Assembly (NCBI GenBank): GCA_020846025.1
Contig: JADLER010000095.1
Location: 18,687-82,686 of the forward strand
DNA length: 64,000 nt
Source of the DNA: Bacteroidia bacterium
Lineage (GTDB): Bacteria; Bacteroidota; Bacteroidia; B-17B0; Aurantibacillaceae
Reading direction: 5' to 3'
Position numbers and translations under genes: made by a program. Shown here piece after piece: positions 45,427 through 54,867 of the stretch; the stretch's first letter is position 1, and each line of letters begins with the position of its first letter. Under the pieces are notes generated by a model that did not search any database, had not been told where the DNA came from, and saw only the letters and a list, made by a program, of their open reading frames with translations.

Positions 45427-45768
45427 TTATTTTTTACCTATATAATAAAAAGACATTGGAGCACTGGATGGTATATAATTTACATAAATACTATCTCCTG
45501 AAAATTTACCATAACAACGTTGGGTAATTCCCTTAAAATTGTTATTAATAAGCTTAACATTAAAAACACCCGAACTCGATGTGATTACTATCATAGAGTC
45601 AGTTTGACTCTTAGCTATATTAATAGTATATGACGATGAATCTACTACATAATTATATTCGGAATTCATATACCTGTAATATACTTTTCCAGGATAATTA
45701 CCCACATACGCATCTCGATAATCGGAGGGAATAATTATTGTTGTAAATGACATTAATATTAATGTCAT
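45427..45768 (-). CDS. Small exported protein, start disrupted at a poly-A tract
   Basis: The open frame from ATG 45768 encodes 113 residues (TLILMSFTTIIIP, then a beta-rich mature part ending SSAPMSFYYIGKK). The true start is probably the ATG at 45794-45796, which is followed by nine A and then TAG. With eight A the reading would be MKKNSLILSM and would continue into this frame, giving a perfect signal peptide. The gene is thus off by one base in the assembled sequence. The product is not a recognised family. It lies 12 bases upstream of the NHL protein gene on the same strand. Confidence 0.6.
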   Translation of the reverse strand: MTLILMSFTTIIIPSDYRDAYVGNYPGKVYYRYMNSEYNYVVDSSSYTINIAKSQTDSMIVITSSSGVFNVKLINNNFKGITQRCYGKFSGDSIYVNYIPSSAPMSFYYIGKK

Positions 45769-45784
45769 TGATAATATTAAACTA

Positions 45785-45793
45785 TTTTTTTTT
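45785..45793 (-). repeat. Homopolymer tract (A9) at the start of a signal-peptide gene
   Basis: Nine consecutive A on the minus strand directly after an ATG. Removal of one A restores a complete signal peptide in frame with 45427-45768. Candidate slippage or phase-variation site, or a sequencing error. Confidence 0.6.
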
Positions 45794-45817
45794 CATTTAT
45801 TTCTTTTTTTTGAATTC

Positions 45818-45840
45818 AAAAGGTCGGTGTAAAACCTTTT
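45818..45840 (-). terminator. Weak hairpin downstream of mfd
   Basis: A 7-bp inverted repeat (45818-45824 with 45834-45840) starts 5 bases beyond the mfd stop. No long T run follows on the minus strand, so terminator function is tentative. Confidence 0.35.
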
Positions 45841-45845
45841 CTATA

Positions 45846-48800
45846 TCAAACTATTTGCTCATTAATTTTGGTGAAAACAGCCATAGCCTCATTTACACTT
45901 TTAATACCTTCAATGGTAAGCCATAGTTTATTGTTCTTTTCTTTTAAGGCAGTTTGTTTAGGGGTTTTTTGTGCAAAGGCAAGTACCGCCTTAAACATAG
46001 GTGAGTTATAATATTCGCTATCTTGCTTACTCAAAAAATAAGCTAACATTTTATTATCTTTTAAAGTAATTTTTTCAAAGCCCAATTTCATAGCAGCCCA
46101 ACGCATTCTTACCACATTAATTAACTCTATTACTTCATTAGGCAATGGACCAAAACGATCGCGTAAATTAGTCTCATAGTTTAATAACTCTTCTTCTTTA
46201 GTTATATTATCTAATTCTCGATACAATAATAAACGCTCTGTTAAATTACCTACATAAGAATCCGGTATCAATAATTGTAAATCGGTATCAACTATGGTTT
46301 CTTTTACAAATTGCCTCGAAAACACTGCTTTATTTTGGCCATTTGTATCTTCGGTATTATCTATTGATGTTTTATACCAATCTTCTTCTTTTAACTCTTC
46401 AATAGCCTCATTTAAAATTTTCATATAAGTGTCAAAACCCATATCATTTATGAAGCCACTTTGTTCGCCACCTAATAAATTTCCAGCACCTCTAATGTCT
46501 AAATCGCGCATGGCTATATGAAAACCGCTACCTAAATCACTAAACTCTACAATGGCCTGCAATCGTTTACGAGCCTCTGTAGTAAGGTTAATAAAAGGTG
46601 GCGTTAATAAGTAACAAAATGCTTTTTTGTTGCTACGTCCTACCCTACCACGCATTTGATGTAAATCACTCAATCCAAAATTTTGAGCATCATTTATGAT
46701 AATGTTATTCTCATTACTAATATCTAAACCAGATTCAATAATGGTAGTGGCTACCAACACATCAAACTCACCTTCAATAAATGATAGTAAAGTGTCTTCT
46801 AGTTTATCGCCATCCATTTGGCCATGTCCCACTGCTACTTTAGCTTCTGGAACTAAGCGTTGCACAATACCCGCTACTTCTTGTATATTTTGTACTTTAT
46901 TATGCACCACATAAACTTGTCCTCCTCTAGCAAGTTCATAAGCAATAGCATCTCTTAATAATTCTTCGCTAAATGTTGAAAGCTCTGTTTGTACTGGATA
47001 ACGATTAGGTGGTGGCGTAGAAATAACCGACAAATCTCTTGCGCCCATTAAGCTAAATTGCAATGTTCTTGGGATAGGTGTTGCAGTTAAAGTAAGTGTA
47101 TCCACATTGGTTTTAAAGGTCTTGAGTTTATCTTTAATGCCCACTCCAAATTTTTGTTCTTCATCAATAATTAACCAACCAAGGTCTTTGTATTTTACAT
47201 CTTTACCCACAATTTTATGAGTTCCAATTAAAATATCAATTTTTCCTTCTTCTAATTTCTTTAAAGTTTCTTTCGTTTCCTTAGTGGTTTTAAAGCGATT
47301 TAAAAATGCAATATTACAAGGCAACCCTTGTAATCGTTCACTAAATGTTTTGTAATGCTGGTAGGCTAAAATGGTGGTTGGTACTAATACGGCTACTTGT
47401 TTGCTATCACACACAGCTTTAAAAGCGGCTCTTATTGCAATTTCTGTTTTTCCAAACCCAACATCACCACATACCAACCTATCCATAGGATGTGGTTTTT
47501 CCATATCGCGTTTTACATCGCTTGTAACTTTTACTTGGTCTGGCGTGTCTTCATAAATAAACGAAGCCTCTAACTCGTGTTGCAAATAGTTATCCTGCTG
47601 AAAACGGTAACCAGCTTGTGCTTTACGTTGGGCATATAATTTTATTAAATCATAAGCTACTTGCTTTACATTACGTTTTGTTTTTTGCTTTAAGGTATTC
47701 CATGTTGTTGAACCAATTTTATCTATGCGTGGTACATTACCTTCCTTACCTGTGTATTTGCTAATGCGATGTAAACTATGTATGCTCACATATAAGAAAT
47801 CATTATCCTTATACACTAATTTCACAGCCTCTTGTTCTTTGCCATTTACATTTAATTTAACTAATCCACCAAAACGTCCAATGCCATGATCAATATGCGT
47901 TACGAAATCGCCTGGGTTAAGCGACAGTATTTCTTTTAACGTAAGTGCTTCAGCAGTTTTATATCGTGTTTCTTTTAAATGAAAGCGATGATAACGTTCA
48001 AAAATTTGATGATCGGTATAACAAGCAATTTTTAAATCGTGGTCAATAAATCCTTCGTGAATATTAATATGAACATGTTCTATTAAACTATCCACCGTGC
48101 GATGTTCTTTCGCCAATAAATCATTAAAAATGGTGGTTAATCTATCGGCTTGTTTTACGTTATCGGTAGTAAGATAATTTTTATAACCCTTGGCTTTGTT
48201 GGCTTTTAAATCGTTAATCAGTAAATCAAAATTTTTATTAAATTGTGGTTGCGGACTTTGATTAAAACTTACCGTGTGGCTTGATATATGCGCTTGAATA
48301 CCATATTCAATAAGCGAATAAGGTTTTATAAGTTCAAGAAATTCATGAGCATTAATATACAATTCACTTGGCTTAAGGTGTGTTACTTCTCCAGATAAAT
48401 CTGCAAATATTTTCTCTGCCTTATCTATTTGTTTTTGAATACTATCTTTTGCAAATAGCACATCATCAAAACAAATGATTGTGTTACTCGACAAATAATC
48501 AAATATGGGTTGGCGAACCTCTATTACTTCGCTCGATTGTATATTGGGGATAATAGTTACAAAATCATATTGATGATTGGATAACTGTGAAATAGGATCG
48601 AAAGTTTTAATAGCCTCTACATCGTTTCCAAATAACTCAATTCGATAAGGTAATTCATGCGCAAACGAATACACATCAATAATTCCACCACGTATGGCAT
48701 ACTGTCCAGGTTCCGAAACAAAATCACATAACTCAAAATCGTAGCTATTTAAAAATTCTTGGATAAACTCAATACTTAATTTTTCACCTTTCTTAATAAC

Positions 48801-49205
48801 TAAAGTGTTTTTACTAAGACTTGTTCGTGAAGCTACTTTCTCGGCCAATGCAGCGGCATAAGTAACCACTACGCCACTATAATTTTCTTTACATAAATAA
48901 CTTAAAGTTTCAGCACGTTCTTGAATCGAGGCGTTACTTGTTTTCTCTTCTTTGTATGGAACTTTGTAACTCTCTGGGAAATAATGGATGTTTTTTTCTG
49001 GTAGTAAAGATTGTAAGTCGTTTAATAGATAGGCAGCTTTTTCCTTGTCGTTGCACACCACAAACATATTTTGCTTGGTGTTTTGAAAAATATCGTTAAT
49101 TATAAAAGACAAAGAAGATCCGCGCAAACCTGAAAAATACTGATTTGTATTAAAATGAGTTTGCTTTTCCTGTAAGTCGGTCCAATAAATGCCGTTCCAC
49201 CACAT
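45846..49205 (-). CDS. mfd: Transcription-repair coupling factor Mfd
   Basis: A 1119-residue ATP-dependent DNA translocase that removes stalled RNA polymerase and recruits UvrA. The N-terminal UvrB-like region (~1-330) contains GQYAIRGGIIDVYSF. The RNA-polymerase-interacting domain follows (GDFVTHIDHGIGRFGG, EAVKLVYKDNDFLYV). The RecG-like motor has Walker A GDVGFGKTEIAIR, the motif II IIDEEQKFGV, TLTATPIPRTLQFSL and motif VI QMRGRVGRSNKKAFCY. A C-terminal TRCF domain closes the protein. Length is near the family norm. Confidence 0.97.
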   Translation of the reverse strand: MWWNGIYWTDLQEKQTHFNTNQYFSGLRGSSLSFIINDIFQNTKQNMFVVCNDKEKAAYLLNDLQSLLPEKNIHYFPESYKVPYKEEKTSNASIQERAETLSYLCKENYSGVVVTYAAALAEKVASRTSLSKNTLVIKKGEKLSIEFIQEFLNSYDFELCDFVSEPGQYAIRGGIIDVYSFAHELPYRIELFGNDVEAIKTFDPISQLSNHQYDFVTIIPNIQSSEVIEVRQPIFDYLSSNTIICFDDVLFAKDSIQKQIDKAEKIFADLSGEVTHLKPSELYINAHEFLELIKPYSLIEYGIQAHISSHTVSFNQSPQPQFNKNFDLLINDLKANKAKGYKNYLTTDNVKQADRLTTIFNDLLAKEHRTVDSLIEHVHINIHEGFIDHDLKIACYTDHQIFERYHRFHLKETRYKTAEALTLKEILSLNPGDFVTHIDHGIGRFGGLVKLNVNGKEQEAVKLVYKDNDFLYVSIHSLHRISKYTGKEGNVPRIDKIGSTTWNTLKQKTKRNVKQVAYDLIKLYAQRKAQAGYRFQQDNYLQHELEASFIYEDTPDQVKVTSDVKRDMEKPHPMDRLVCGDVGFGKTEIAIRAAFKAVCDSKQVAVLVPTTILAYQHYKTFSERLQGLPCNIAFLNRFKTTKETKETLKKLEEGKIDILIGTHKIVGKDVKYKDLGWLIIDEEQKFGVGIKDKLKTFKTNVDTLTLTATPIPRTLQFSLMGARDLSVISTPPPNRYPVQTELSTFSEELLRDAIAYELARGGQVYVVHNKVQNIQEVAGIVQRLVPEAKVAVGHGQMDGDKLEDTLLSFIEGEFDVLVATTIIESGLDISNENNIIINDAQNFGLSDLHQMRGRVGRSNKKAFCYLLTPPFINLTTEARKRLQAIVEFSDLGSGFHIAMRDLDIRGAGNLLGGEQSGFINDMGFDTYMKILNEAIEELKEEDWYKTSIDNTEDTNGQNKAVFSRQFVKETIVDTDLQLLIPDSYVGNLTERLLLYRELDNITKEEELLNYETNLRDRFGPLPNEVIELINVVRMRWAAMKLGFEKITLKDNKMLAYFLSKQDSEYYNSPMFKAVLAFAQKTPKQTALKEKNNKLWLTIEGIKSVNEAMAVFTKINEQIV

Positions 49206-49359
49206 GTTGAGAGCGTGAAGATACGTTTTTTAAATAAAACACAATCTAAACACACATCAATATTTCATATTATAGAAAATGTTGGAACTATGAAAAATTA
49301 ACAAAAATGCGTTGTTGAAAAGTTGCAAACAGGCATTGAATTAAGAACAGTATTCAAGT

Positions 49360-49367
49360 TATTTTTG
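49360..49367 (+). promoter_or_regulatory. Candidate -7 promoter element of the OmpA-like gene
   Basis: TATTTTTG matches TAnnTTTG, with ATTG 21 bases upstream as a possible -33 element. The ATG at 49389 follows after 21 bases. Confidence 0.45.
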
Positions 49368-49388
49368 TTTGTATTAAATCATGAAATA

Positions 49389-50390
49389 ATGAAACTATAT
49401 TACGCATTTATTTTATCTGGATTGTATCTTCTCAGTTCTTGCGTACCGCAACGAGTAGCTGAAGAAACCAAATCAAAATTAACAAATTGTGAAACTGAAC
49501 TAGCAGCTTCAAAAAAATTAGCCTCTGAAACCGAAGCTAAAAATGCCGAAATGAAAGAACAGATTGAAAAAGACACAAAAGCCATAGAAGGCTTACAAAG
49601 AGATACATCCGTACTAGGCTCTAACCTAAGATTACTAACCAATAAATACGATAAACTAAACTCGGTAAACGATCAATTGTTAGATAAATATAATCGTTTA
49701 TTAGCTGGCTCTGAAAAAGACAATGCAGCTTTGAGCGGGAAGTTACAAACTACACAAGAGCAATTACTAAAAAAAGAAGATGAGTTAAAAGCCCTTGAAG
49801 CAAAACTAAACAAGCAACAACAAGAACTAGATATGCTTTCGGCTGAACTTAAAAAACGTGAAGCTCGTGTAGCCGAACTTGAAAACATCTTAAAACAAAA
49901 AGATCAAGCTAGCGCCGATCTAAAAAAGAAATTAAGCGATGCACTAATGGGTTTTGAAGGGAAAGGATTAACCATTACACAAAAAAATGGGAAAGTGTAT
50001 GTTAGTATGGATGAATCCTTATTATTTGAAAGCGGAAAAACAGCAGTTCAACCAAAAGGTATAGAAGCATTAAAACATTTAGCTAAAGTATTAGAACAAA
50101 ATCCAGATATTAACGTAATGGTTGAAGGGCACACCGATGATGTGCCAATGAAAGGGAGCGGTGATATTAAAGATAATTGGGATTTAAGTGCTATTCGTGC
50201 AACATCGGTTACAAAAATTATTTTACAAAACTCTGCAACCGACCCTAAACGTATTATTGCTGCAGGAAGAGGTGAATTTTTTCCGATAGACCCAGCCAAA
50301 ACTGCCGAAGCACGTAAGAAAAATCGAAGAACTGAAATTATTTTAACTCCTAAGTTAGATGAATTATTAAAAGTGTTAGAGAGTAATTAA
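49389..50390 (+). CDS. OmpA-family peptidoglycan-binding lipoprotein
   Basis: About 333 residues. The ATG at 49389 gives a lipoprotein signal (LYYAFILSGLYLLSSCVPQ, lipobox LSSC); an upstream TTG at 49323 would add 22 unlikely residues. Residues ~25-180 form a long coiled coil with charged heptads. The C-terminal OmpA domain (~200-320) has ESLLFESGKTAVQPKG, VMVEGHTDDVPMKGSG and AAGRGEFFPID with RRTEIIL, the peptidoglycan (diaminopimelate)-binding motifs. It probably tethers the outer membrane to the cell wall. mscL follows after 29 bases. Confidence 0.88.
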   Translation: MKLYYAFILSGLYLLSSCVPQRVAEETKSKLTNCETELAASKKLASETEAKNAEMKEQIEKDTKAIEGLQRDTSVLGSNLRLLTNKYDKLNSVNDQLLDKYNRLLAGSEKDNAALSGKLQTTQEQLLKKEDELKALEAKLNKQQQELDMLSAELKKREARVAELENILKQKDQASADLKKKLSDALMGFEGKGLTITQKNGKVYVSMDESLLFESGKTAVQPKGIEALKHLAKVLEQNPDINVMVEGHTDDVPMKGSGDIKDNWDLSAIRATSVTKIILQNSATDPKRIIAAGRGEFFPIDPAKTAEARKKNRRTEIILTPKLDELLKVLESN

Positions 50391-50419
50391 TAAAAAAACA
50401 ATAATAAAAACAACTGAAA

Positions 50420-50803
50420 ATGGGAATGATTAAAGAATTCAAAAATTTTGCCATGCGTGGCAATGTTATCGACCTCGCAGTGGGTGTAGTAATTGGTGGT
50501 GCATTTAATAAAATTGTTTCATCATTAGTAGAAGATATTATAACGCCAGCTATTCTTACACCAGCATTAAAAGCAGCTAATTTATCCGATTTAGCGGCTC
50601 TTACTATCCCCGGAACAGCTATTAAATATGGTAACTTTATTTCAAATATCATTTCTTTTATCATTGTAGCATTTGCTTTATTTATGGTAATCAAAGGAAT
50701 AAATAAAATGAATAAGAAAGAAGAAGAAACACCTGCGGCACCACCTGAGCCCTCTAGTACCGATAAATTATTAATGGAAATTAGAGATTCATTAAAGAAA
50801 TAA
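50420..50803 (+). CDS. mscL: Large-conductance mechanosensitive channel MscL
   Basis: A 127-residue inner-membrane channel subunit that opens on membrane stretch. It has the typical N-terminal amphipathic helix and first pore helix ([20 protein letters not shown]), the periplasmic loop, the second helix ([20 protein letters not shown]) and a charged C-terminal bundle. Length is standard. Confidence 0.96.
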   Translation: MGMIKEFKNFAMRGNVIDLAVGVVIGGAFNKIVSSLVEDIITPAILTPALKAANLSDLAALTIPGTAIKYGNFISNIISFIIVAFALFMVIKGINKMNKKEEETPAAPPEPSSTDKLLMEIRDSLKK

Positions 50804-50806
50804 AAC

Positions 50807-50840
50807 AAAAGAGGCTGTACAAATTGTACAGCCTCTTTTT
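50807..50840. terminator. Bidirectional terminator between mscL and the FKBP gene
   Basis: An 11-bp stem GAGGCTGTACA (50811-50821) with its complement (50825-50835) and a 3-base loop, preceded by AAAA and followed by TTTTT, so it can act for both convergent genes. Confidence 0.9.
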
Positions 50841-50846
50841 AATTAA

Positions 50847-51362
50847 TTAATGATGGTGATGACCGCCCGGACCGTGTACGTGGCCATGATCCAATTCTTC
50901 AGCAGTAGCCTCTCTAATATCTAATATTTCGCCTACAAAATGTAAATGATGATCGGCGAGTGGATGATTAAAATCCATAGTAACAGAATTATCTTCGATT
51001 TTTACAACAAAACCCATTAATTGATTGCCATCGGCATCGTTCATCATTAACTCCTCACCTTCTTTTACTCGTGCATCATCAAATTTTCCATCTACATAAA
51101 AAGCTTCCTTAGGAATTTTCACTATCATTTCGTTATCAGATAATCCATAAGCTTTAGCAGGTTCAATTTTAAAATCAAATTTATCGCCTACTTTTTTATT
51201 AATTAGGTTAAGTTCAAAATCTGGAAGTAACTGTCCTACGCCAAATAGAAATACAAAAGGATGTTCGGTACTTGTTTGTTCCACTAATTGAGGTGCTTCA
51301 TTTTCGAGGTGAGATGATAAATGATAATTTACCGAAACCACTTTGTTTTTACTAATTGTCAT
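50847..51362 (-). CDS. FKBP-type (SlyD-like) peptidyl-prolyl isomerase
   Basis: A 171-residue protein. An FKBP half (KVVSVNYHLSSH, PFVFLFGVGQLLPDFELNL) surrounds an inserted IF-like flap domain, followed by MDFNHPLADHHLHFVGEIL, the SlyD hallmark of NHPLAG type. The C-terminus is His-rich (HGHVHGPGGHHHH) and should bind Ni or other metals, as in SlyD. Its roles are prolyl isomerisation, chaperoning and possibly metal delivery. Confidence 0.9.
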   Translation of the reverse strand: MTISKNKVVSVNYHLSSHLENEAPQLVEQTSTEHPFVFLFGVGQLLPDFELNLINKKVGDKFDFKIEPAKAYGLSDNEMIVKIPKEAFYVDGKFDDARVKEGEELMMNDADGNQLMGFVVKIEDNSVTMDFNHPLADHHLHFVGEILDIREATAEELDHGHVHGPGGHHHH

Positions 51363-51384
51363 ATTGGTTTATTATTTGTTAAGT

Positions 51385-52908
51385 TTAAATATCAAATTTA
51401 ATTCCTTGCGCTAAAGTTAATTTAGTACCATAATTAATAGTGTTTGTTTGACGACGCATATATGCTTTCCAGCTATCTGAGCCACTTTCTCTACCGCCCC
51501 CTGTTTCTTTTTCTCCACCAAAGGCACCACCAATCTCAGCACCACTTGTACCTATGTTTACATTCGCAATTCCACAATCGCTACCAGATGCAGAAAGGAA
51601 ACGTTCCATTTCACGCATATTTAATGTATAAATAGATGATGACAAACCTTGAGGCACTCCATTTTGCAACTCTATTGCTTCTTCAATAGTTTTATACTTC
51701 ATAATATAAAGTATGGGTGCAAATGTCTCGTGTTGTACAATTTCAAAATCATTTTTAGCCTCGGCAATACAAGGTTTCACATAGCATCCGCTTTCATATC
51801 CTTTTCCCTCTAACACGCCCCCTGGTACAATAAATTTACCTCCTTCAGCAATCACTCGTTCAATAGAAGTTAAGTAATCTTTCACAGCATTTTTATCAAT
51901 CAATGGACCAACATGATTTTTTTCGTTTAACGGATCGCCAATTACTAATTGTTTATAGGCATTTATTAATTTGTTTTTTACATCATCATAAATATCTTCA
52001 TGAATAATTAATCGGCGAGTTGATGTACAACGTTGCCCTGCAGTCCCTACTGCGCCAAATACTATGCCTGGTAAACTTGTTTGTAAATCGGCATGATTAG
52101 AAATAATAATGGCATTATTTCCTCCCAATTCTAAAATAGAACGGCCAAAACGCGCTGCTACTTTTGCCCCAACGATTCTACCTACACGTGTAGAACCAGT
52201 TGCAGAGACTAAAGGAACTCTTCCGTCTTCACACATTTTCTCTCCAATAGAACCCGGACTAACTAATAAACAAGAAATACCTTCAGGTAAATCGTTAGCT
52301 GCAGCTACTTCGTTCCAAATATGATGACAAGCCACGGCACACAAAGGCACTTTACTTGATGGTTTCCATACACACACATCGCCACATATCCAAGCTAAAG
52401 CCGTGTTCCAGTTCCATACTGCTACTGGAAAATTAAAGGCCGAGATAATCCCTACAATACCAATTGGATGCCATTGCTCATACATACGATGATTTTCTCT
52501 TTCCGAATGCATGGTTAAACCATATAATTGACGCGATACACCAACAGCAAAATCGCAAATATCAATCATTTCTTGCACCTCTCCTAAACCTTCTTGATAA
52601 GATTTACCCATCTCGTATGACACTAATCGTCCTAAGTCTTCTTTTTTAGCACGTAACTTTTCTCCAAACTGACGAACAATTTCACCGCGTTTAGGGGCAG
52701 GAACATTACGCCATACTTTAAATGCTTCGCTAGCAACTTGTATTACTTTCTCGTAATCTGCTTCGTTAGCAACTTTTACTTTTGCTATTAATTTCCCATC
52801 AACTGGGCTATATGATTCTATTACATCACCACTCGCAAAGAAATTTTTACCAGTTGAACATCCATCATTGATGTCTTTTATTCCTAATGCTTTTAATACC
52901 TTTTCCAT
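51385..52908 (-). CDS. Aldehyde dehydrogenase, ALDH7 (aminoadipate-semialdehyde) type
   Basis: A 507-residue NAD-dependent dehydrogenase. The catalytic Cys lies in GTAGQRCTSTRRL, the Glu region in LELGGNNAIII, and the cofactor loop in SATGSTRVGRIVGA. The C-terminal EIGGAFGGEKETGGGRESG and RRQTNTINYGTKL are characteristic of the ALDH7/antiquitin group, which oxidises alpha-aminoadipate semialdehyde (piperideine-6-carboxylate) in lysine catabolism. A 22-base gap separates it from the FKBP gene downstream. Confidence 0.88.
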   Translation of the reverse strand: MEKVLKALGIKDINDGCSTGKNFFASGDVIESYSPVDGKLIAKVKVANEADYEKVIQVASEAFKVWRNVPAPKRGEIVRQFGEKLRAKKEDLGRLVSYEMGKSYQEGLGEVQEMIDICDFAVGVSRQLYGLTMHSERENHRMYEQWHPIGIVGIISAFNFPVAVWNWNTALAWICGDVCVWKPSSKVPLCAVACHHIWNEVAAANDLPEGISCLLVSPGSIGEKMCEDGRVPLVSATGSTRVGRIVGAKVAARFGRSILELGGNNAIIISNHADLQTSLPGIVFGAVGTAGQRCTSTRRLIIHEDIYDDVKNKLINAYKQLVIGDPLNEKNHVGPLIDKNAVKDYLTSIERVIAEGGKFIVPGGVLEGKGYESGCYVKPCIAEAKNDFEIVQHETFAPILYIMKYKTIEEAIELQNGVPQGLSSSIYTLNMREMERFLSASGSDCGIANVNIGTSGAEIGGAFGGEKETGGGRESGSDSWKAYMRRQTNTINYGTKLTLAQGIKFDI

Positions 52909-52963
52909 AATTTATCTTAATCTGATTATTAAAAATTTTTGAAGGCTAAATATAACCGAATAT

Positions 52964-52984
52964 AATTAACTTATCAAGTTAATT
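52964..52984. repeat. Perfect 9-bp inverted repeat between RidA and ALDH7 genes
   Basis: AATTAACTT and its complement flank a 3-base loop. It is A+T-rich and lacks a T tract, so it could be an operator or a weak terminator of the RidA transcript. Confidence 0.35.
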
Positions 52985-53029
52985 CATCGTTTATAATCCT
53001 TAATTAATCCTTTATAATATTGTAAATGT

Positions 53030-53446
53030 TTACTCAATAGTTGCAATAACCTTCAATTCAATAGCAATAGGTGTTGGTAAACAATTAATTTCGATGGTTG
53101 TTCTACAAGGTGGGTTTTCTTTAAAATATTCAGCCCACAATTTATTATAAGTTGGAAAATCATCCTTCATATTAGTTAAAAACACTTGTACATCTACAAT
53201 TTTATCCCAACTACTTCCAGCATCTTCTAAAATATATTTAATGTTTTTAAATACCGAATGGCATTGTGCTTCAATATCATAACTTATAATTTTTCCATTT
53301 TCATCTAACTCAACTCCGGGTATTTTTTTAGTACCACGTTCACGCGGCCCAACTCCACTTAAAAACAATAAATTTCCAACTCGGCGAGCATGTGGATATA
53401 AGCCAACTGGCTCAGGTGCTTTAGAAGATTCTATACTATTACTCAT
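53030..53446 (-). CDS. RidA-family deaminase, probable 2-aminomuconate deaminase
   Basis: A 138-residue RidA/YjgF fold protein. It starts SSKAPEPVGLYPHARRVGNL, with LFLSGVGPRERGTKKIPGVE and the C-terminal NPPCRTTIEINCLPTPIAIE. The GVGPRxxGTxxIPG segment is the pattern I know from 2-aminomuconate deaminases rather than generic RidA imine deaminases. With the dehydrogenase at 54868 it would carry tryptophan-derived 2-aminomuconate to 4-oxalocrotonate. No other pathway genes are in the window. Confidence 0.75.
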   Translation of the reverse strand: MSNSIESSKAPEPVGLYPHARRVGNLLFLSGVGPRERGTKKIPGVELDENGKIISYDIEAQCHSVFKNIKYILEDAGSSWDKIVDVQVFLTNMKDDFPTYNKLWAEYFKENPPCRTTIEINCLPTPIAIELKVIATIE

Positions 53447-53455
53447 ACTATTAAA

Positions 53456-53806
53456 TTAAAGGGTTACTTCAATAACTATATTTTTATCATTTAAATTGAT
53501 ATTATCTTTTTGAATTAATTTTTTGGTGCCTTGATGAACAGTAATCCACTTCTTCTTAGATTTACTAGCTGTTTTTTGATCAATTTTAAAACTACCGTCT
53601 AAGGTTGTATAACATTGTCCTATAATTTGTTCTTTGCAATCTTCTCCATTTGTTTGGCATTGAGTATAAGTTATCAATAAATTATAAACTCCCTCCCCAG
53701 TAGTGGCATTAATCACTTTACCAGCAATACTTGTTTTTTTGGTATCACAGGACCAAAACAACAAAGGAAAAACACAAATACAAATTATTATTTTCTTAAT
53801 CATCAT
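53456..53806 (-). CDS. Small lipoprotein with carboxypeptidase-regulatory-like fold
   Basis: A 116-residue protein with a lipoprotein signal (IIICICVFPLLFWSCDTKK). The mature part (TSIAGKVINATTGEGVYNLL, then GSFKIDQKTAS) resembles a CarboxypepD_reg-like beta-sandwich, with two extra Cys near CQTNGEDCKEQ. It lies between RidA (9 bases) and thiL (5 bases) on the same strand, so it is probably cotranscribed. Function unknown. Confidence 0.65.
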   Translation of the reverse strand: MMIKKIIICICVFPLLFWSCDTKKTSIAGKVINATTGEGVYNLLITYTQCQTNGEDCKEQIIGQCYTTLDGSFKIDQKTASKSKKKWITVHQGTKKLIQKDNINLNDKNIVIEVTL

Positions 53807-53811
53807 TTTAA

Positions 53812-54852
53812 TTATTTAAAAGCATTCCAACCCTGCGCTGTAATTGGGTGCGAAGTGCCTGATTTTGCAATTAAATTAACCCCACTTTCTTTTGCAGTGA
53901 TATGTCCTATAACCGTTACTTGACGAGTATCTTTTATTTTTTCATAATCACTCATAGGAATTGTAAAGAGCAACTCATAATCTTCGCCACCACTAAGCGC
54001 ACACACTGTTGGATCTAAATTAAACTCTCTTGCTAGTTCATACGCTTGAATATCAATTGGAATTTTGTCTTCATATAGCTCACAACCTACTTGTGATTGT
54101 TTACATAGATGCAATAACTCAGAAGCTAAACCATCACTGACATCAATCATACTAGTTGGAGTAATGTTTAATTGGTGTAATATATCCACCACATCAACAC
54201 GCGCTTCAGGTTTTAACTGTCTTTCTAAAATATAATCATTACCATCTAAATCGGGTTGTATATTTGGATTATCCTTAAATACAAATTTCTCGCGTTCTAA
54301 TAGTTGTAAGCCCATGTAAGCAGCCCCTAAATCGCCACTCACACAAAGTAAATCTTTTTCTTTTGCTCCATTTCTATATACAATTTGTTCAGGTAATGCT
54401 TCACCCAAAACGGTAATACTAATAATTAATCCACTCTGAGAAGAGGTGGTATCGCCACCTATTAAATCAACATTGTACTTTTTACAAGCAACTAAAATAC
54501 CCGCATACAATTCCTCTAATGCTTCTACCGAAAAACGACTAGATGCGGCAATACTCACCGTAACTTGCTTTGGTTTTGCATTCATGGCACATATATCCGA
54601 TAAATTCACAATAACCGATTTATAACCTAAATGTTTTAATGGTACATAGGTTAAATCAAAGTGAATACCTTCAATTAACATATCAGTTGAGACTAAAGTA
54701 TGAGCCTCATTATCATATTTTATAACAGCCGCATCATCGCCAATTCCTTTTTTGGTAGATGTGTTATATAACTCAACATGCTCTGTTAGATGATTAATAA
54801 GCGCAAATTCTCCTAAAGATGATAACTCTGTTCTTTCTTTATTTTCAAGCAT
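53812..54852 (-). CDS. thiL: Thiamine-monophosphate kinase
   Basis: A 346-residue ATP-dependent kinase making thiamine diphosphate, of the PurM/AIR synthase-like superfamily. Motifs visible: GIGDDAAVIKY near 37, STDMLIEGIHFDLTY, VNLSDICAMNAKPKQV (Mg-binding), DLIGGDTTSSQSGLII, IDVSDGLASELLHLC and LSGGEDYELLFTI. Length is usual. It is the middle gene of a minus-strand group between the two catabolic dehydrogenase/deaminase genes. Confidence 0.95.
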   Translation of the reverse strand: MLENKERTELSSLGEFALINHLTEHVELYNTSTKKGIGDDAAVIKYDNEAHTLVSTDMLIEGIHFDLTYVPLKHLGYKSVIVNLSDICAMNAKPKQVTVSIAASSRFSVEALEELYAGILVACKKYNVDLIGGDTTSSQSGLIISITVLGEALPEQIVYRNGAKEKDLLCVSGDLGAAYMGLQLLEREKFVFKDNPNIQPDLDGNDYILERQLKPEARVDVVDILHQLNITPTSMIDVSDGLASELLHLCKQSQVGCELYEDKIPIDIQAYELAREFNLDPTVCALSGGEDYELLFTIPMSDYEKIKDTRQVTVIGHITAKESGVNLIAKSGTSHPITAQGWNAFK

Positions 54853-54867
54853 AATAAGCGTAATAGT

